This document shows, one piece after another, positions 44,258 to 52,708 of a stretch of 57,283 bases of DNA. Under the pieces are notes generated by a model. That model did no database searches. It worked only from the letters and a program-made list of their open reading frames with translations, and had not been told where the DNA came from. Source of the DNA: Lachnospiraceae bacterium (lineage in GTDB: Bacteria; Bacillota; Clostridia; Lachnospirales; Lachnospiraceae); the NCBI GenBank assembly GCA_910575835.1, contig CAJTGB010000030.1, positions 1 to 57,283 on the forward strand, written 5' to 3'. Position 1 is the first letter of the stretch, and every line of letters starts with the position of its first letter. The position numbers and the translations under genes are program-made.

Positions 44258-45556
44258 CTATAAAGTATGTATAAATAATCCGCTTCGAAGCTTCGGCTCA
44301 AACCAGGTAGACTTAGGCGGCATCAGCCTTCCTGAATCTGCGACCGCAAGCAGCTCTTCCATGGACGTTGGATACATGGCAAACGCGATCCGCTCCGGCA
44401 CGGCATCCGCCAGCCGCACCAGCTCTTCAAGCCCCCGTACTCCGCCGACGAACTGAATTCTGGGATCCGTCTTCGGATCCTGAACGCCTAACAGCGGATC
44501 TAATATGTAATTCTGCAATACAGACACATCCAGATCATCCACCGGGTCGTCCGTATACACGTCCGTATGTACCGCCAGCCTGTACCATTTACCATTACCG
44601 TACATGGCAATCTCTCCCTTGTTCCGGGGCGAAAACTTAGATTTAGCTTCACCTTCGGCCACATCCCTGTCATGACAACCAGCCGATGAGGGACACTCCT
44701 CGATATGGAATTTCTCACCTATCTTCTCTAAGAGCCCCTCAAACGTATATCCATTCCACCCGGTCACTACCCGGTTATAATCGAAGATCTTAAGCTCCTC
44801 AGCCGGAAACAGCACAGACAGGAAATAATTGAACTCCTCCGTCCCATCATAACCAGGATGTTCCTCCCGCCGTTTAAGGCCTACCTTCACTGCTGACGCC
44901 GCACGATGATGTCCGTCCGCTATATAGACGCATCCGATTTCGGAAAATATCTTCACAATCTCCTTCTGGGCCGCCGTCCCTTCCTCAGTGTCCGCCCCGA
45001 TCTTCCATACCTGATGCCGGATTCCGTCTTCCGATATAAAATCATAGAGCGGCGCCGAGCTCTTAACCGCATCCGTAATCGACTTAAGCTTCGGCTGCTG
45101 CCGATACGCCAGAAAAATAGGCCCGGTCTGGGCGTTCATCGTATCTACATGACAGATCCTATCCTTCTCCTTATCCGCCTTGGTATTCTCATGCCTGCGG
45201 ATCGCGCCGTTCAGATAGTCGTCCACCGATGCACAGCCTACGATCCCGGTCTGCGTCCGTCCGTCAAGAGTCAGCGCATATAGATAGAAGCAAGGCTTCT
45301 CATCTCTCACAAAAGAACCGTCACCGATCATCTCGTGAAGCGTCTGACGGGCGAGCTCATAGATCTCCTGAGAATACATATCCGTCCCGTCGGGAAATTG
45401 CGTCTCGGCACGGTCTATCTTCAAAAACGAAAGCGGATTGTGTTCTACTATTTCCTTGGCTTCTCTTCGGTCATATACATCATAAGGAAGCGCAGCAATG
45501 GCAGAAACCTTGGCTTCTGCCGGGCGTACCGCTTCAAAAGGCCGTAATATCGGCAT
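44258..45556 (-). CDS. DUF1015 family protein
   Basis: A 432-residue soluble protein of the DUF1015 family (N-terminal LRPFEAVRP and PYDVYDRREAKEIV; central YIADGHHRAASAVKVG). In Clostridia it is often next to serC and serA; here its upstream neighbour is an integrase and no serine genes are seen. The reaction is not established. The ATG at 45554-45556 has GGAG ten bases upstream; a GTG three codons earlier sits too close to it. Confidence 0.85.
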   Translation of the reverse strand: MPILRPFEAVRPAEAKVSAIAALPYDVYDRREAKEIVEHNPLSFLKIDRAETQFPDGTDMYSQEIYELARQTLHEMIGDGSFVRDEKPCFYLYALTLDGRTQTGIVGCASVDDYLNGAIRRHENTKADKEKDRICHVDTMNAQTGPIFLAYRQQPKLKSITDAVKSSAPLYDFISEDGIRHQVWKIGADTEEGTAAQKEIVKIFSEIGCVYIADGHHRAASAVKVGLKRREEHPGYDGTEEFNYFLSVLFPAEELKIFDYNRVVTGWNGYTFEGLLEKIGEKFHIEECPSSAGCHDRDVAEGEAKSKFSPRNKGEIAMYGNGKWYRLAVHTDVYTDDPVDDLDVSVLQNYILDPLLGVQDPKTDPRIQFVGGVRGLEELVRLADAVPERIAFAMYPTSMEELLAVADSGRLMPPKSTWFEPKLRSGLFIHTL

Positions 45557-45663
45557 AATAATCACTCTCCTGTCCCTACACTAGATTTATTTATAGATTT
45601 ACTATAACAAAAAATGGAGGGACAGACAATGCTGTTGGGTGAGAATGGCTCTGAAAAAAGAAC

Positions 45664-46794
45664 CTACTCCTCCAATCTCCCCGGAACCAGCCGGTCCATC
45701 TGCAGCTTCTTCTGCTGAAGGGACGGATGTACATAGATAGAGAGGGTTGTGCTGATATGAGAATGTCCCAGGATCTCAGCCAGTGACTTCGTATCAAACT
45801 CCATTTCTACGCACCTGGTGGCGAATGTATGCCGAAGCGAATGGAATGTGTAATTCTCTATTCCGTGTTCTTCCAGGTAATTCCGATACCGGACATAGAA
45901 CTGATGCGGCTCGGTATATTTTCTCTTCCCGGTCAGCAGATAGAATTGGGGTTCTCTCCTTCGGCATTCAAGATATTCAGCGAGAAATCCCGGCAGCGGA
46001 ATCGTACGGATAGAGTTCTCTGTCTTCGGCTCGCTTAAGACGACCTTCGTCTTCGCGGACGTATTCGGATCGAGGTCCGCGATCCTCTCAACGGTCCGCT
46101 TAATACTGACCGTAAATGAATTGAAATCCACATCCTCCCAGCGAAGCCCGCACAGTTCGCCGATCCGTACCCCTGTGAATAAGGCGAACAGGATCCCAAG
46201 ACTTGTCGTATCTTCGGCATTTAGTAATATTTTTTCAAGCTTAAGCCGGGAATCTTCTGTCAAGACCCTGGCTGGCTTAAGTGATTTCTGAGGATGCCTT
46301 AGGACAGTAAAATCCGGGCTTGGATAGCCGTTATTTTTTCCATATTGAAGGATAGATTTCAACACGCATACTATATCCGAGACCGTTTTAGGAGCTAACG
46401 GCTCCTTCTGTGTACTTCCTTCCAAGAGCAGTTCCTCCGTCAGGCCTTTTAAGAATTCCAAATCTATCTTCGCAAGAGATTGGTTTTTTAATCTGGGAAT
46501 CAGGTAATTATATACGATGCGGTAATATCTGGTATACGTTGACTCCTTCACCGTCACCTTGATATCCTTAAGCCAATGCTCCGTCAGTTTCTCAAATGTT
46601 GCATGTCTCTTATCCGCGGCAATCTTCTCCCATTGCGGCGTCGTCTGTACTTCGATTCTTTTTTGTTTTGCCTCCATGTACGTTGCTCCGTAAACATACC
46701 GGTATTTTGCCTTCCCATTTTCATAGTGATGAATGTAGCGGGCTTCCCAGCGCCCGTCTTTTCTTCTGTAAATGTTTTCGCCTTTTCGTGGCAT
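45664..46794 (-). CDS. Orphan tyrosine recombinase
   Basis: A 376-residue integrase with an AP2-like arm domain (MPRKGENIYRRKDGRWEARY), a SAM-like core-binding domain and complete catalysis: R210, K257, H318, R321, H344, Y354. AAAGGAGG lies six bases before the ATG at 46792-46794. No phage, conjugation or cargo genes adjoin it, only gene remnants. It may be the last trace of an element, or a chromosomal invertase-like enzyme. A TTGACT box lies about 100 bases upstream. Confidence 0.92.
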   Translation of the reverse strand: MPRKGENIYRRKDGRWEARYIHHYENGKAKYRYVYGATYMEAKQKRIEVQTTPQWEKIAADKRHATFEKLTEHWLKDIKVTVKESTYTRYYRIVYNYLIPRLKNQSLAKIDLEFLKGLTEELLLEGSTQKEPLAPKTVSDIVCVLKSILQYGKNNGYPSPDFTVLRHPQKSLKPARVLTEDSRLKLEKILLNAEDTTSLGILFALFTGVRIGELCGLRWEDVDFNSFTVSIKRTVERIADLDPNTSAKTKVVLSEPKTENSIRTIPLPGFLAEYLECRRREPQFYLLTGKRKYTEPHQFYVRYRNYLEEHGIENYTFHSLRHTFATRCVEMEFDTKSLAEILGHSHISTTLSIYVHPSLQQKKLQMDRLVPGRLEE

Positions 46795-46894
46795 AGCTTT
46801 CCTCCTTTGTACTGAAACCATTTTTTGACTGCTAATCAGGGTAAAATCCACGAATTTATAGCGAATTTGTATACAATTGCATTTTTAAGTCAAA

Positions 46895-46962
46895 GACCCC
46901 GCGGCAGTCGCCAAATGAGCATGCAAGCATGCCCGCTTGGCTCGTTGCTCGCGGGAATAAAA
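46895..46962 (+). repeat. Structured repeat, copy B
   Basis: GACCCCGCG (46895-46903) and CGCGGGAATAAAA (46950-46962) form the same outer stem as copy A. Inside, GCCAA/TTGGC (46910, 46937) and GCATG-CAAG-CATGC (46919-46932) can stack, giving a three-part fold. It lies 100 bp before the recombinase gene and 285 bp from the next one. Confidence 0.65.
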
Positions 46963-47131
46963 GGAAAATATTGCAAACAGCTCACTCTTTGCGTGGTAAG
47001 ATAACCTAGAAAAACAGAGTTATGTGGGAATTTTATCATGATTTTTATATGTTATGAAGTGGAACACTCTATTACGAAATAAACAGAATTTATTTTCAAA
47101 AACACAAAAAAATTAGCCGAATATGCAAAAT
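46963..47131. other. AT-rich gap without a gene
   Basis: Nothing recognisable in the 170 bases between the structured repeat and the next hairpin; there is no coding frame with a ribosome-binding site on either strand. Confidence 0.6.
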
Positions 47132-47173
47132 ACCCCTGACAGAATCCTTATTTTTATAGATTCTGCCAGGGGT
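47132..47173 (-). terminator. Hairpin after the methyltransferase remnant
   Basis: ACCCCTGACAGAATC (47132-47146) pairs with GATTCTGCCAGGGGT (47159-47173) with one mismatch. It follows the minus-strand remnant and is followed by ATTTTG. Confidence 0.75.
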
Positions 47174-47179
47174 GTATAT

Positions 47180-47656
47180 TCACCTCTTGCACGCATATGT
47201 GCCAAGCCACACTTCCTCCGCTCCCACATGGTAACTGAAGGATTCTCCGTACCCGGAGTCCGTCACCATGCCATAATCTCCCTCATACTCTATCTCATCC
47301 CAGCGTACGGAAAGCTCCCGCTTAAACTGCCGCTCATCAAAACAGTACTTCCATGCCTGCGGATACTGCTCATGCAGCTCTGCCACCGACGGACCATCCT
47401 GCTTCATGTGGAAGAATACACCGATATACTCTGCGGAATCTGCCAGATATTCTTCCACCTGATCGATTGAAAAACTGTTATACAAGATCGCATACTCATT
47501 CGCGGAATCGAAATCCAGATAATAATCCACGCACTTATGTCTAAGGGGCAGATGATGCATACCCGCCGCCACATACAGGATATTCCTCTTTATTCCCAGC
47601 TTTTCGATCAGTTTCTTATACATAAAAACGACTTCTTCGTATTTGTCACTTATGAA
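47180..47656 (-). pseudogene. N-terminally truncated methyltransferase-like protein
   Basis: The frame to the stop at 47180 matches the C-terminal part of a SAM-dependent methyltransferase, of the kind fused behind MerR regulators in Lachnospiraceae (NILYVAAGMHHLPLR, VDYYLDFDSANEYAI, then a YSIDxVEEYL-like helix and VTDSGYGESFSYHV). The N-terminal SAM-binding motif and any HTH are missing. Upstream of about 47656 the sequence becomes another gene's tail read on the other strand. An in-frame ATG at 47621-47623 could still start a 147-residue product. Confidence 0.65.
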
Positions 47657-47941
47657 CTTGCAAGCGGCGCAGTCAACACGCCTTATTGGGAAATGGCTGA
47701 CAATGATATGGCAGATCAGGCGGTCCATAGCTACTATAATCCGGTAACTCAACCTGTCTTTGACACACTTATGAAGGGAAGGACCTCATTTGCAGAAGGC
47801 AGCTACAAGGGACACAAGCTGCTGCTGATCTCCCCGCACCCTGAAATGGGTAATATCGGGTATCAGACAAGGAAGGACAGTCTGAATTTCCTGCTTGTAT
47901 ATAACGGACTGTTTTATCTGAGCGCGAAAGAAAACCTATAG
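47657..47941 (+). pseudogene. C-terminal gene remnant of unknown family
   Basis: On the plus strand a credible protein tail of about 95 residues runs to a stop at 47941 (VNTPYWEMADNDMADQ, then GHKLLLISPHPEMGNIGY). The SPHPE segment resembles the end of glutamine-amidotransferase-like or BPL_N domains, but I cannot assign it. It lacks a start and a ribosome-binding site; upstream it runs into the antisense of the methyltransferase remnant. Confidence 0.5.
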
Positions 47942-47958
47942 ACTCTGGTTCACCTAAA

Positions 47959-47994
47959 AGAGGCTGTTTGGCAGAGCCTTGCCACACAGCCTCT
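47959..47994 (+). terminator. Hairpin after the plus-strand remnant
   Basis: AGAGGCTGT (47959-47967) pairs with ACAGCCTCT (47986-47994); GGC/GCC inside extends the stem. It overlaps by two bases the left end of the palindromic element. Confidence 0.6.
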
Positions 47995-48156
47995 AGTACA
48001 CCGAATAATAAGTTCCTAGCCATATAACGCAGAATGATTTTTCATATGCAAGGCGGAGGAATGAGGCGTAGTGGGCGCTACGCCGATTGACAACAACGAC
48101 GCAGATGGAAAATCAGGCAAGTTATATGGCTGGTTACTTATTATTCGGTGTACTAG
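47993..48156. mobile_element. 164-bp palindromic MITE-like element
   Basis: The element has inverted ends CTAGTACACCGAATAATAAG (47993 onward and its inverse ending at 48156). The inverted similarity continues inward for about 56 bases with scattered mismatches, and a central hairpin GGCGTAG/CTACGCC (48065-48084) closes it. It has no coding capacity. The size, near-perfect termini and intergenic location fit a miniature inverted-repeat transposable element or a large palindromic repeat. Confidence 0.75.
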
Positions 48157-48248
48157 TGTGCTACTTCTACCTTTCCTTCCTCTACACCTTTATCTACCAA
48201 TTTCTGCCCAAGTCGTGTCATTCCAAACACCTCCATCAATTCATCCAT
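48153..48248 (-). pseudogene. Short remnant resembling a PD-(D/E)XK (Rpn-like) nuclease tail
   Basis: A 31-codon frame (MDELMEVFGMTRLGQKLVDK then GVEEGKVE) resembles the C-terminal region of PD-(D/E)XK transposase-associated or Rpn-type nucleases, which end in GxxEGxxEG repeats. It stops exactly inside the end of the palindromic element. Upstream the frame is closed by a stop. Assignment is weak. Confidence 0.3.
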
Positions 48249-48401
48249 TTCAGCTACAATTATTTACAATTTCTTATAAGAGTTTTGAAAATTTTCCAGA
48301 TGATCGGAAAAGATAAAACCAAATATTAGAATATATACATATTGAAATGTAAACGTCTTGTGAGTTATAACGTTTTTTAATGAATCGTTTCTACAAATAG
48401 C

Positions 48402-48434
48402 GGCACACTGACAATCCCCGCCTGTCAATGTGCC
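48402..48434 (-). terminator. Hairpin at the end of the sugar operon
   Basis: GGCACACTGACA (48402-48413) pairs with TGTCAATGTGCC (48423-48434) with one mismatch, 35 bases past the dehydrogenase stop. The T run after it is short. The 150 bases to its left hold no gene. Confidence 0.6.
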
Positions 48435-48468
48435 CGACCGCTTCTCAATTCTAATAATACAAACACAC

Positions 48469-49536
48469 CTACGGAACAAGCATCACCTTAAACGCATCCT
48501 GATCCTTCTCCGCAACCTCAAAGGCCTCTTCCCAGTCTTCCATCTTAAAAGAATGGGAAATCAGACCGTCCGTATAGATGGAACCGTCGATCATTCCCTT
48601 CATTACGGGCTCATAGCAATACGGCGCCAGATGCGCTCCATAGATCTCAATCTCTTTGCCGTCGCCGATATCGTTCCAGTCTACCGTGATCGCCTTCGGG
48701 AACACCCCGAACTGCACATATCTGCCGCAGAACCGTATTGCATCCATGCCCTGGAGGACACTCTTCTCACTGCCGGAAGCTTCAATATATACGTCACATC
48801 CATACCCGTCCGTCAATTCCCGGATCTTATCTGCGACGTTCATCTCCAGCGGATTCAGAACCATATCAGCCCCGCATTTCATCGCCATATCCATGCGCTT
48901 CTGCCGCAAGTCCAGTCCGATGATCAGTTTGGGCTGCATCTTCCTTGCCACACTGACCATACCAAGTCCGATCGCACCCAGGCCGCTGATGACCACCACG
49001 TCATTGTGCTGGATCTTCGCCCGTTCCACCGCATGCATGGCACATGCCAGCGGTTCGATCAGCACTGCCTGCTCTAAGGACAGCCCATCCGGCACATGAT
49101 GATGGATGCCCTGCTTATTGAACTTCATATATTCGGCAAACCCGCCCTGCGTATCTTGTTTAAAACCATAGATGTAATGCCTCTGGCACATGGAATAATA
49201 GCCTGCCTTACAGAAACGGCACTCTTTGCACGGCACGATCTGTTCAGAAACCATACGGTCTCCTTCCTTCACCCCGGTCACATTCTTGCCATACTTCACA
49301 ACACGTCCCACGAATTCGTGTCCGCCGATCACCGGCGCCTCAATATAACGCTTCTCCGGCGTTGTTCCCCATATCCTCACACCGCCGTGCAGGGTCTTCA
49401 CATCTCCGGCGCAGATTCCGCAGCCCTCGATCTTCACAAGGATCTCATCGTCGTCTATCTCGGGTACCGGTACATCCTCATACCGGAAATCACCGGGCGC
49501 ATACATTCTTAATGCTTTCATTGTCTCTTTTTCCAT
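48469..49536 (-). CDS. Zinc-dependent sugar/polyol dehydrogenase
   Basis: A 355-residue medium-chain dehydrogenase. Catalytic zinc ligands are in ICAGD (C42 or C39 nearby) and GGHEF (H73, E74); the structural zinc site has four cysteines in PCKECRFCKAGYYSMC. The NAD fold starts ISGLGAIGLG. It resembles sorbitol or threonine-type dehydrogenases. As last gene of the sugar operon it probably oxidises the imported sugar or the product of the neighbouring oxidoreductase. Confidence 0.85.
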   Translation of the reverse strand: MEKETMKALRMYAPGDFRYEDVPVPEIDDDEILVKIEGCGICAGDVKTLHGGVRIWGTTPEKRYIEAPVIGGHEFVGRVVKYGKNVTGVKEGDRMVSEQIVPCKECRFCKAGYYSMCQRHYIYGFKQDTQGGFAEYMKFNKQGIHHHVPDGLSLEQAVLIEPLACAMHAVERAKIQHNDVVVISGLGAIGLGMVSVARKMQPKLIIGLDLRQKRMDMAMKCGADMVLNPLEMNVADKIRELTDGYGCDVYIEASGSEKSVLQGMDAIRFCGRYVQFGVFPKAITVDWNDIGDGKEIEIYGAHLAPYCYEPVMKGMIDGSIYTDGLISHSFKMEDWEEAFEVAEKDQDAFKVMLVP

Positions 49537-49632
49537 CTTACGTTCCTCTCTTGTTATCTGCTTTACTACATGCTGCCAGTTTATTTCCCTTATTATAGCA
49601 CACGGTACCCTATATTACTACGGATAAAATCC

Positions 49633-50784
49633 TTATATTTCTTTCCTGAAATCCGGAATGATCACTTCTTTTCCCCCATTCATCGCAGATTCATGCCCGC
49701 AGATCCCGGTGGCCGTCCAATCTGCCGCACGATATACGTCGATCATCGGCTCTCTCTCTTCTATGATGCTCCTGACGAATTCATGTACCATATGAGGATG
49801 GGAACCATGATGTCCGCCGCCCTGTTTCATATACATATCTGGATGCTCAGGATCCAGGATCGTGAATTCCGTCGTATATTTCCGAATTTCTTCCGGGAGC
49901 AGCTCCTCCCTGTTCGGACAATGAATTGCATATTTCTTGATTTCTTTTCCTCTGCTGCCAATATTCGTTTCTGTCATACGGTCCGTAAATTCATAGACAT
50001 AAGGATCTTCATTTTCAAAATTCCACTCAAAGGACATCTGATCGCCGAATACGCTGAATCCTTCCACATACTCATGTGCCGTCTGAAAAAGAGAACGCGT
50101 AACATCCGCCGCCGTCTTCCCATCCTCCAGTTCATAGATCGCCGTCTCTACCGGATATGGATTCCCGTATCTTTCCGTCAATTCCTGTCTCATAAAGCCG
50201 CTGCCGAAGCAATGGACCTTCGCCGCTCTCTGGCCGCTTAAGAACAATAACGGCGAAACAGCATGGGTCGCATAATGCAATGGCGGCAAGCCTTCCCAAT
50301 ACTTAGGCCAGCCTTCCATGTCCTGAAAATGCGTCCCCCTTAAATATTGAATCCTGCCCAATCTGCCGGTCTCTATCAACTCCTTTACATACAGACATTG
50401 ATATGTATATACACTTGTCTCCATCATCATATAATTTTTGCGGCTTTCTTTCTTGGCCTTTATGATGTCCCGTATCTCATCCAGAGTCGTAGCCATGGGA
50501 ACCGTTACGGCGCAATGCTTTCCTGCGCGCAGAGCCGCTATCGCCATATCCGCATGCGTATGGATATTGGTCAGGATATGGATCGCATCCACACCACTTT
50601 CCAGCAACTCCTCATAATCCGTACAGCACCGGTGAAATCCAAATTTTCCGCCGAAATCTTCTAATAATTTCTCGTTTTTATCACAGATAACCACCTCCGA
50701 CACATCCGGGTGATCCCTGTAAATAGTCGGAAAGGCTCCTCCGAAAACTAACCCTACAACTCCTACTTTTAATTTTCTCTGCAT
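49633..50784 (-). CDS. Gfo/Idh/MocA-family oxidoreductase
   Basis: A 383-residue NAD(P)-dependent oxidoreductase with an N-terminal Rossmann fold (VGVVGLVFGG) and the C-terminal alpha/beta domain. The usual EKP motif after AGKH is replaced by TVP (T94-V95-P96), so the catalytic lysine found in many members is absent. The histidine-rich QGGGHHGSHPHMVHEF near the end may bind substrate or metal. It should act on a sugar or sugar acid. Confidence 0.87.
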   Translation of the reverse strand: MQRKLKVGVVGLVFGGAFPTIYRDHPDVSEVVICDKNEKLLEDFGGKFGFHRCCTDYEELLESGVDAIHILTNIHTHADMAIAALRAGKHCAVTVPMATTLDEIRDIIKAKKESRKNYMMMETSVYTYQCLYVKELIETGRLGRIQYLRGTHFQDMEGWPKYWEGLPPLHYATHAVSPLLFLSGQRAAKVHCFGSGFMRQELTERYGNPYPVETAIYELEDGKTAADVTRSLFQTAHEYVEGFSVFGDQMSFEWNFENEDPYVYEFTDRMTETNIGSRGKEIKKYAIHCPNREELLPEEIRKYTTEFTILDPEHPDMYMKQGGGHHGSHPHMVHEFVRSIIEEREPMIDVYRAADWTATGICGHESAMNGGKEVIIPDFRKEI

Positions 50785-50786
50785 TT

Positions 50787-51848
50787 TTATTCCTCATCTC
50801 TCTTAATTTTTCTATAGTCCTTCGGCGAATAACCCGTTGCTTTTTTGAATCCCATACTGAAATGATACTGACTCGAATATCCCAATTCCTGGCTGATCTC
50901 CCAGATCTTCTTATTCGTCTGCGACAACAGTCTTTTCGCCTCCAATATCCTCAGATTACTGATATAGGCCGTCACCGTATACCCCGTCTTCTCTTTAAAT
51001 ATCCTGCTCACATAATTCGGGCTCATATTAAAAACCTGCGCCATTCCACCCAGACTTAATGCTACTTTTTTGTATTGCTCTTCTAAATACTGCTTCATCT
51101 CCCCCACAACATTATCGGTATCATTTACGGCATTCTTCCTCTTTTCCGAACAGATTGATAACAAAATATCCTCCAGATACCTCATAATATCCGCAACACA
51201 TGTCATACGGTTCAATTCTGACAGATCCCCAAGCTTAATCCGAACACTGAGAAAATTTGTAACAAAAAACACCAGATACGATCTGTTGATATTGTGCTTT
51301 TCAATGTAATTCTTCATTTTGCCGCATATAGCCCGGATACCTTCAAAGTCTGCACATTCCAAATTCTGTTTCAATTTTTTCTCAAAATGGTCGAACTGCG
51401 CATAATCATCCAACGTCATAGCCGTATAGTCATTCGCTGCCGGCTCAACGTGGATTTTTCTAAGTTTTTCCTCTCGTTCTCTGAGTTTCCCCGCCTGTAA
51501 TATCCTCTCACACAGCTCCCCATAGTCCACCGGCTTTTCTAAAAAATCAAATACGCCAAGCTGTATTCCCTTCTGGGCGTATTCAAATTTACTGTACGCA
51601 CTGATGATTATGATCTTAATATTCCTCTCCAGGCTGTTAATATATTTGCAAAAGCTCAATCCATCCATTCCAGGCATGACGATATCTGAAATGATCACAT
51701 CTGGATCCGTATCCTCTATATGTTCCATTGCATCCTTGCAATTTGTATAGAATCCCACCGGATTCAAACCTTTTTCTTTCCACGGAATCTGCGTTTTCAG
51801 CGCGTTCAGTGTCAAAATACGATCCTCGATAACCATCACATTCATCAT
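50787..51848 (-). CDS. YesN-type response regulator with AraC HTH
   Basis: A 353-residue regulator: receiver domain (E8, D9, phospho-acceptor D55 in VIISDIVMPG, lysine in FLEKPVD) and C-terminal AraC HTH pair (LGGMAQVFNMSPNYVSRIF, ISQELGYSSQYHFSMGFKK). It is the partner of the YesM-type kinase at the right end. The gene is inside the transporter operon rather than next to the kinase. It probably activates the transporter genes when its sugar is present. Confidence 0.9.
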   Translation of the reverse strand: MMNVMVIEDRILTLNALKTQIPWKEKGLNPVGFYTNCKDAMEHIEDTDPDVIISDIVMPGMDGLSFCKYINSLERNIKIIIISAYSKFEYAQKGIQLGVFDFLEKPVDYGELCERILQAGKLREREEKLRKIHVEPAANDYTAMTLDDYAQFDHFEKKLKQNLECADFEGIRAICGKMKNYIEKHNINRSYLVFFVTNFLSVRIKLGDLSELNRMTCVADIMRYLEDILLSICSEKRKNAVNDTDNVVGEMKQYLEEQYKKVALSLGGMAQVFNMSPNYVSRIFKEKTGYTVTAYISNLRILEAKRLLSQTNKKIWEISQELGYSSQYHFSMGFKKATGYSPKDYRKIKRDEE

Positions 51849-51858
51849 TTTTCATTCC

Positions 51859-52692
51859 CTATTGCTTGATACTGCCCATCATCAGACCACCCATAATATT
51901 TTTCTCGAATATGACAATAAATAATATAGCCGGCAAAAGCATCAGACAGCCCGCCGCACTGATCGCCCCCCAGGGCATCTGATATTGATTCAGCTTCGGA
52001 ATAGACGACATCAGAAGACTCATTACCTTGACATTCTTCGTTGTAAACATCAATGGAATAAAAAATTCATTCAGGCAGGTAATAAAATTAATGATACTAA
52101 GCGTTGCCATAATAGGTTTTAAAAGTGGGAGTATCACCTTCGTAAAAGCCCCAAACATTGTTGCTCCGTCTATCCTCGCCGCCTCCTCCAAAGACGGCGG
52201 AATCTGGCTGATGAATCCGGCATACATCACCGTTGAAAATGGAATGAGCAGCGAAAAGTACAAGATTGTCAATCCTGAAAATGTATCGCTAAGTCCCATC
52301 CTTCTCCACATCGTCATCAACGGAATAACCGTTACCGTGCCCGGGATCATGGTCGAAAACATGATAAAAGCAAACGCGATATTAATTCCCTTATTCTGGC
52401 ATCTGGCGAATCCATAACCTGCCAGCGCGCAGAGAAATACGGACAAAAATAACGAAGCTGCTGTTATAAGTATGGTTCCTTTCAGGTAATCTGTCAATCC
52501 CGCCGCATCCATCAATTGCCTGTAATTATCAAGAGTCATATTGACCGGCATGTACTCAATCGGTGATTTGAACAGATCGATCTGTTTGGTAAAGGAAGAT
52601 TTGACGATCCAGTACACCGGCCACATGATGATAAAACCTACGATTATGGTAAATATCCATAATACAGCACTTTTTCTTTTCGGCATTTTCAT
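51859..52692 (-). CDS. Carbohydrate ABC permease (MsmG/LacG type)
   Basis: A 277-residue inner-membrane permease with six membrane segments and the ATPase-contact EAA loop (LEEAARIDGATMFGAFTKV). The ATG at 52690-52692 has GGAGGAG upstream; a longer frame overlaps the preceding gene. It pairs with the permease upstream and the binding protein to import an unknown sugar. Confidence 0.92.
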   Translation of the reverse strand: MKMPKRKSAVLWIFTIIVGFIIMWPVYWIVKSSFTKQIDLFKSPIEYMPVNMTLDNYRQLMDAAGLTDYLKGTILITAASLFLSVFLCALAGYGFARCQNKGINIAFAFIMFSTMIPGTVTVIPLMTMWRRMGLSDTFSGLTILYFSLLIPFSTVMYAGFISQIPPSLEEAARIDGATMFGAFTKVILPLLKPIMATLSIINFITCLNEFFIPLMFTTKNVKVMSLLMSSIPKLNQYQMPWGAISAAGCLMLLPAILFIVIFEKNIMGGLMMGSIKQ

Positions 52693-52708
52693 ATCTTTGC
52701 TCCTCCTC

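Noticed and set aside
48330-48350. TGTAAACGTCTTG considered as a catabolite-repression (cre) site for the sugar operon
   Set aside because: It lies behind the last gene rather than before the first, and fails the conserved right half of the consensus.
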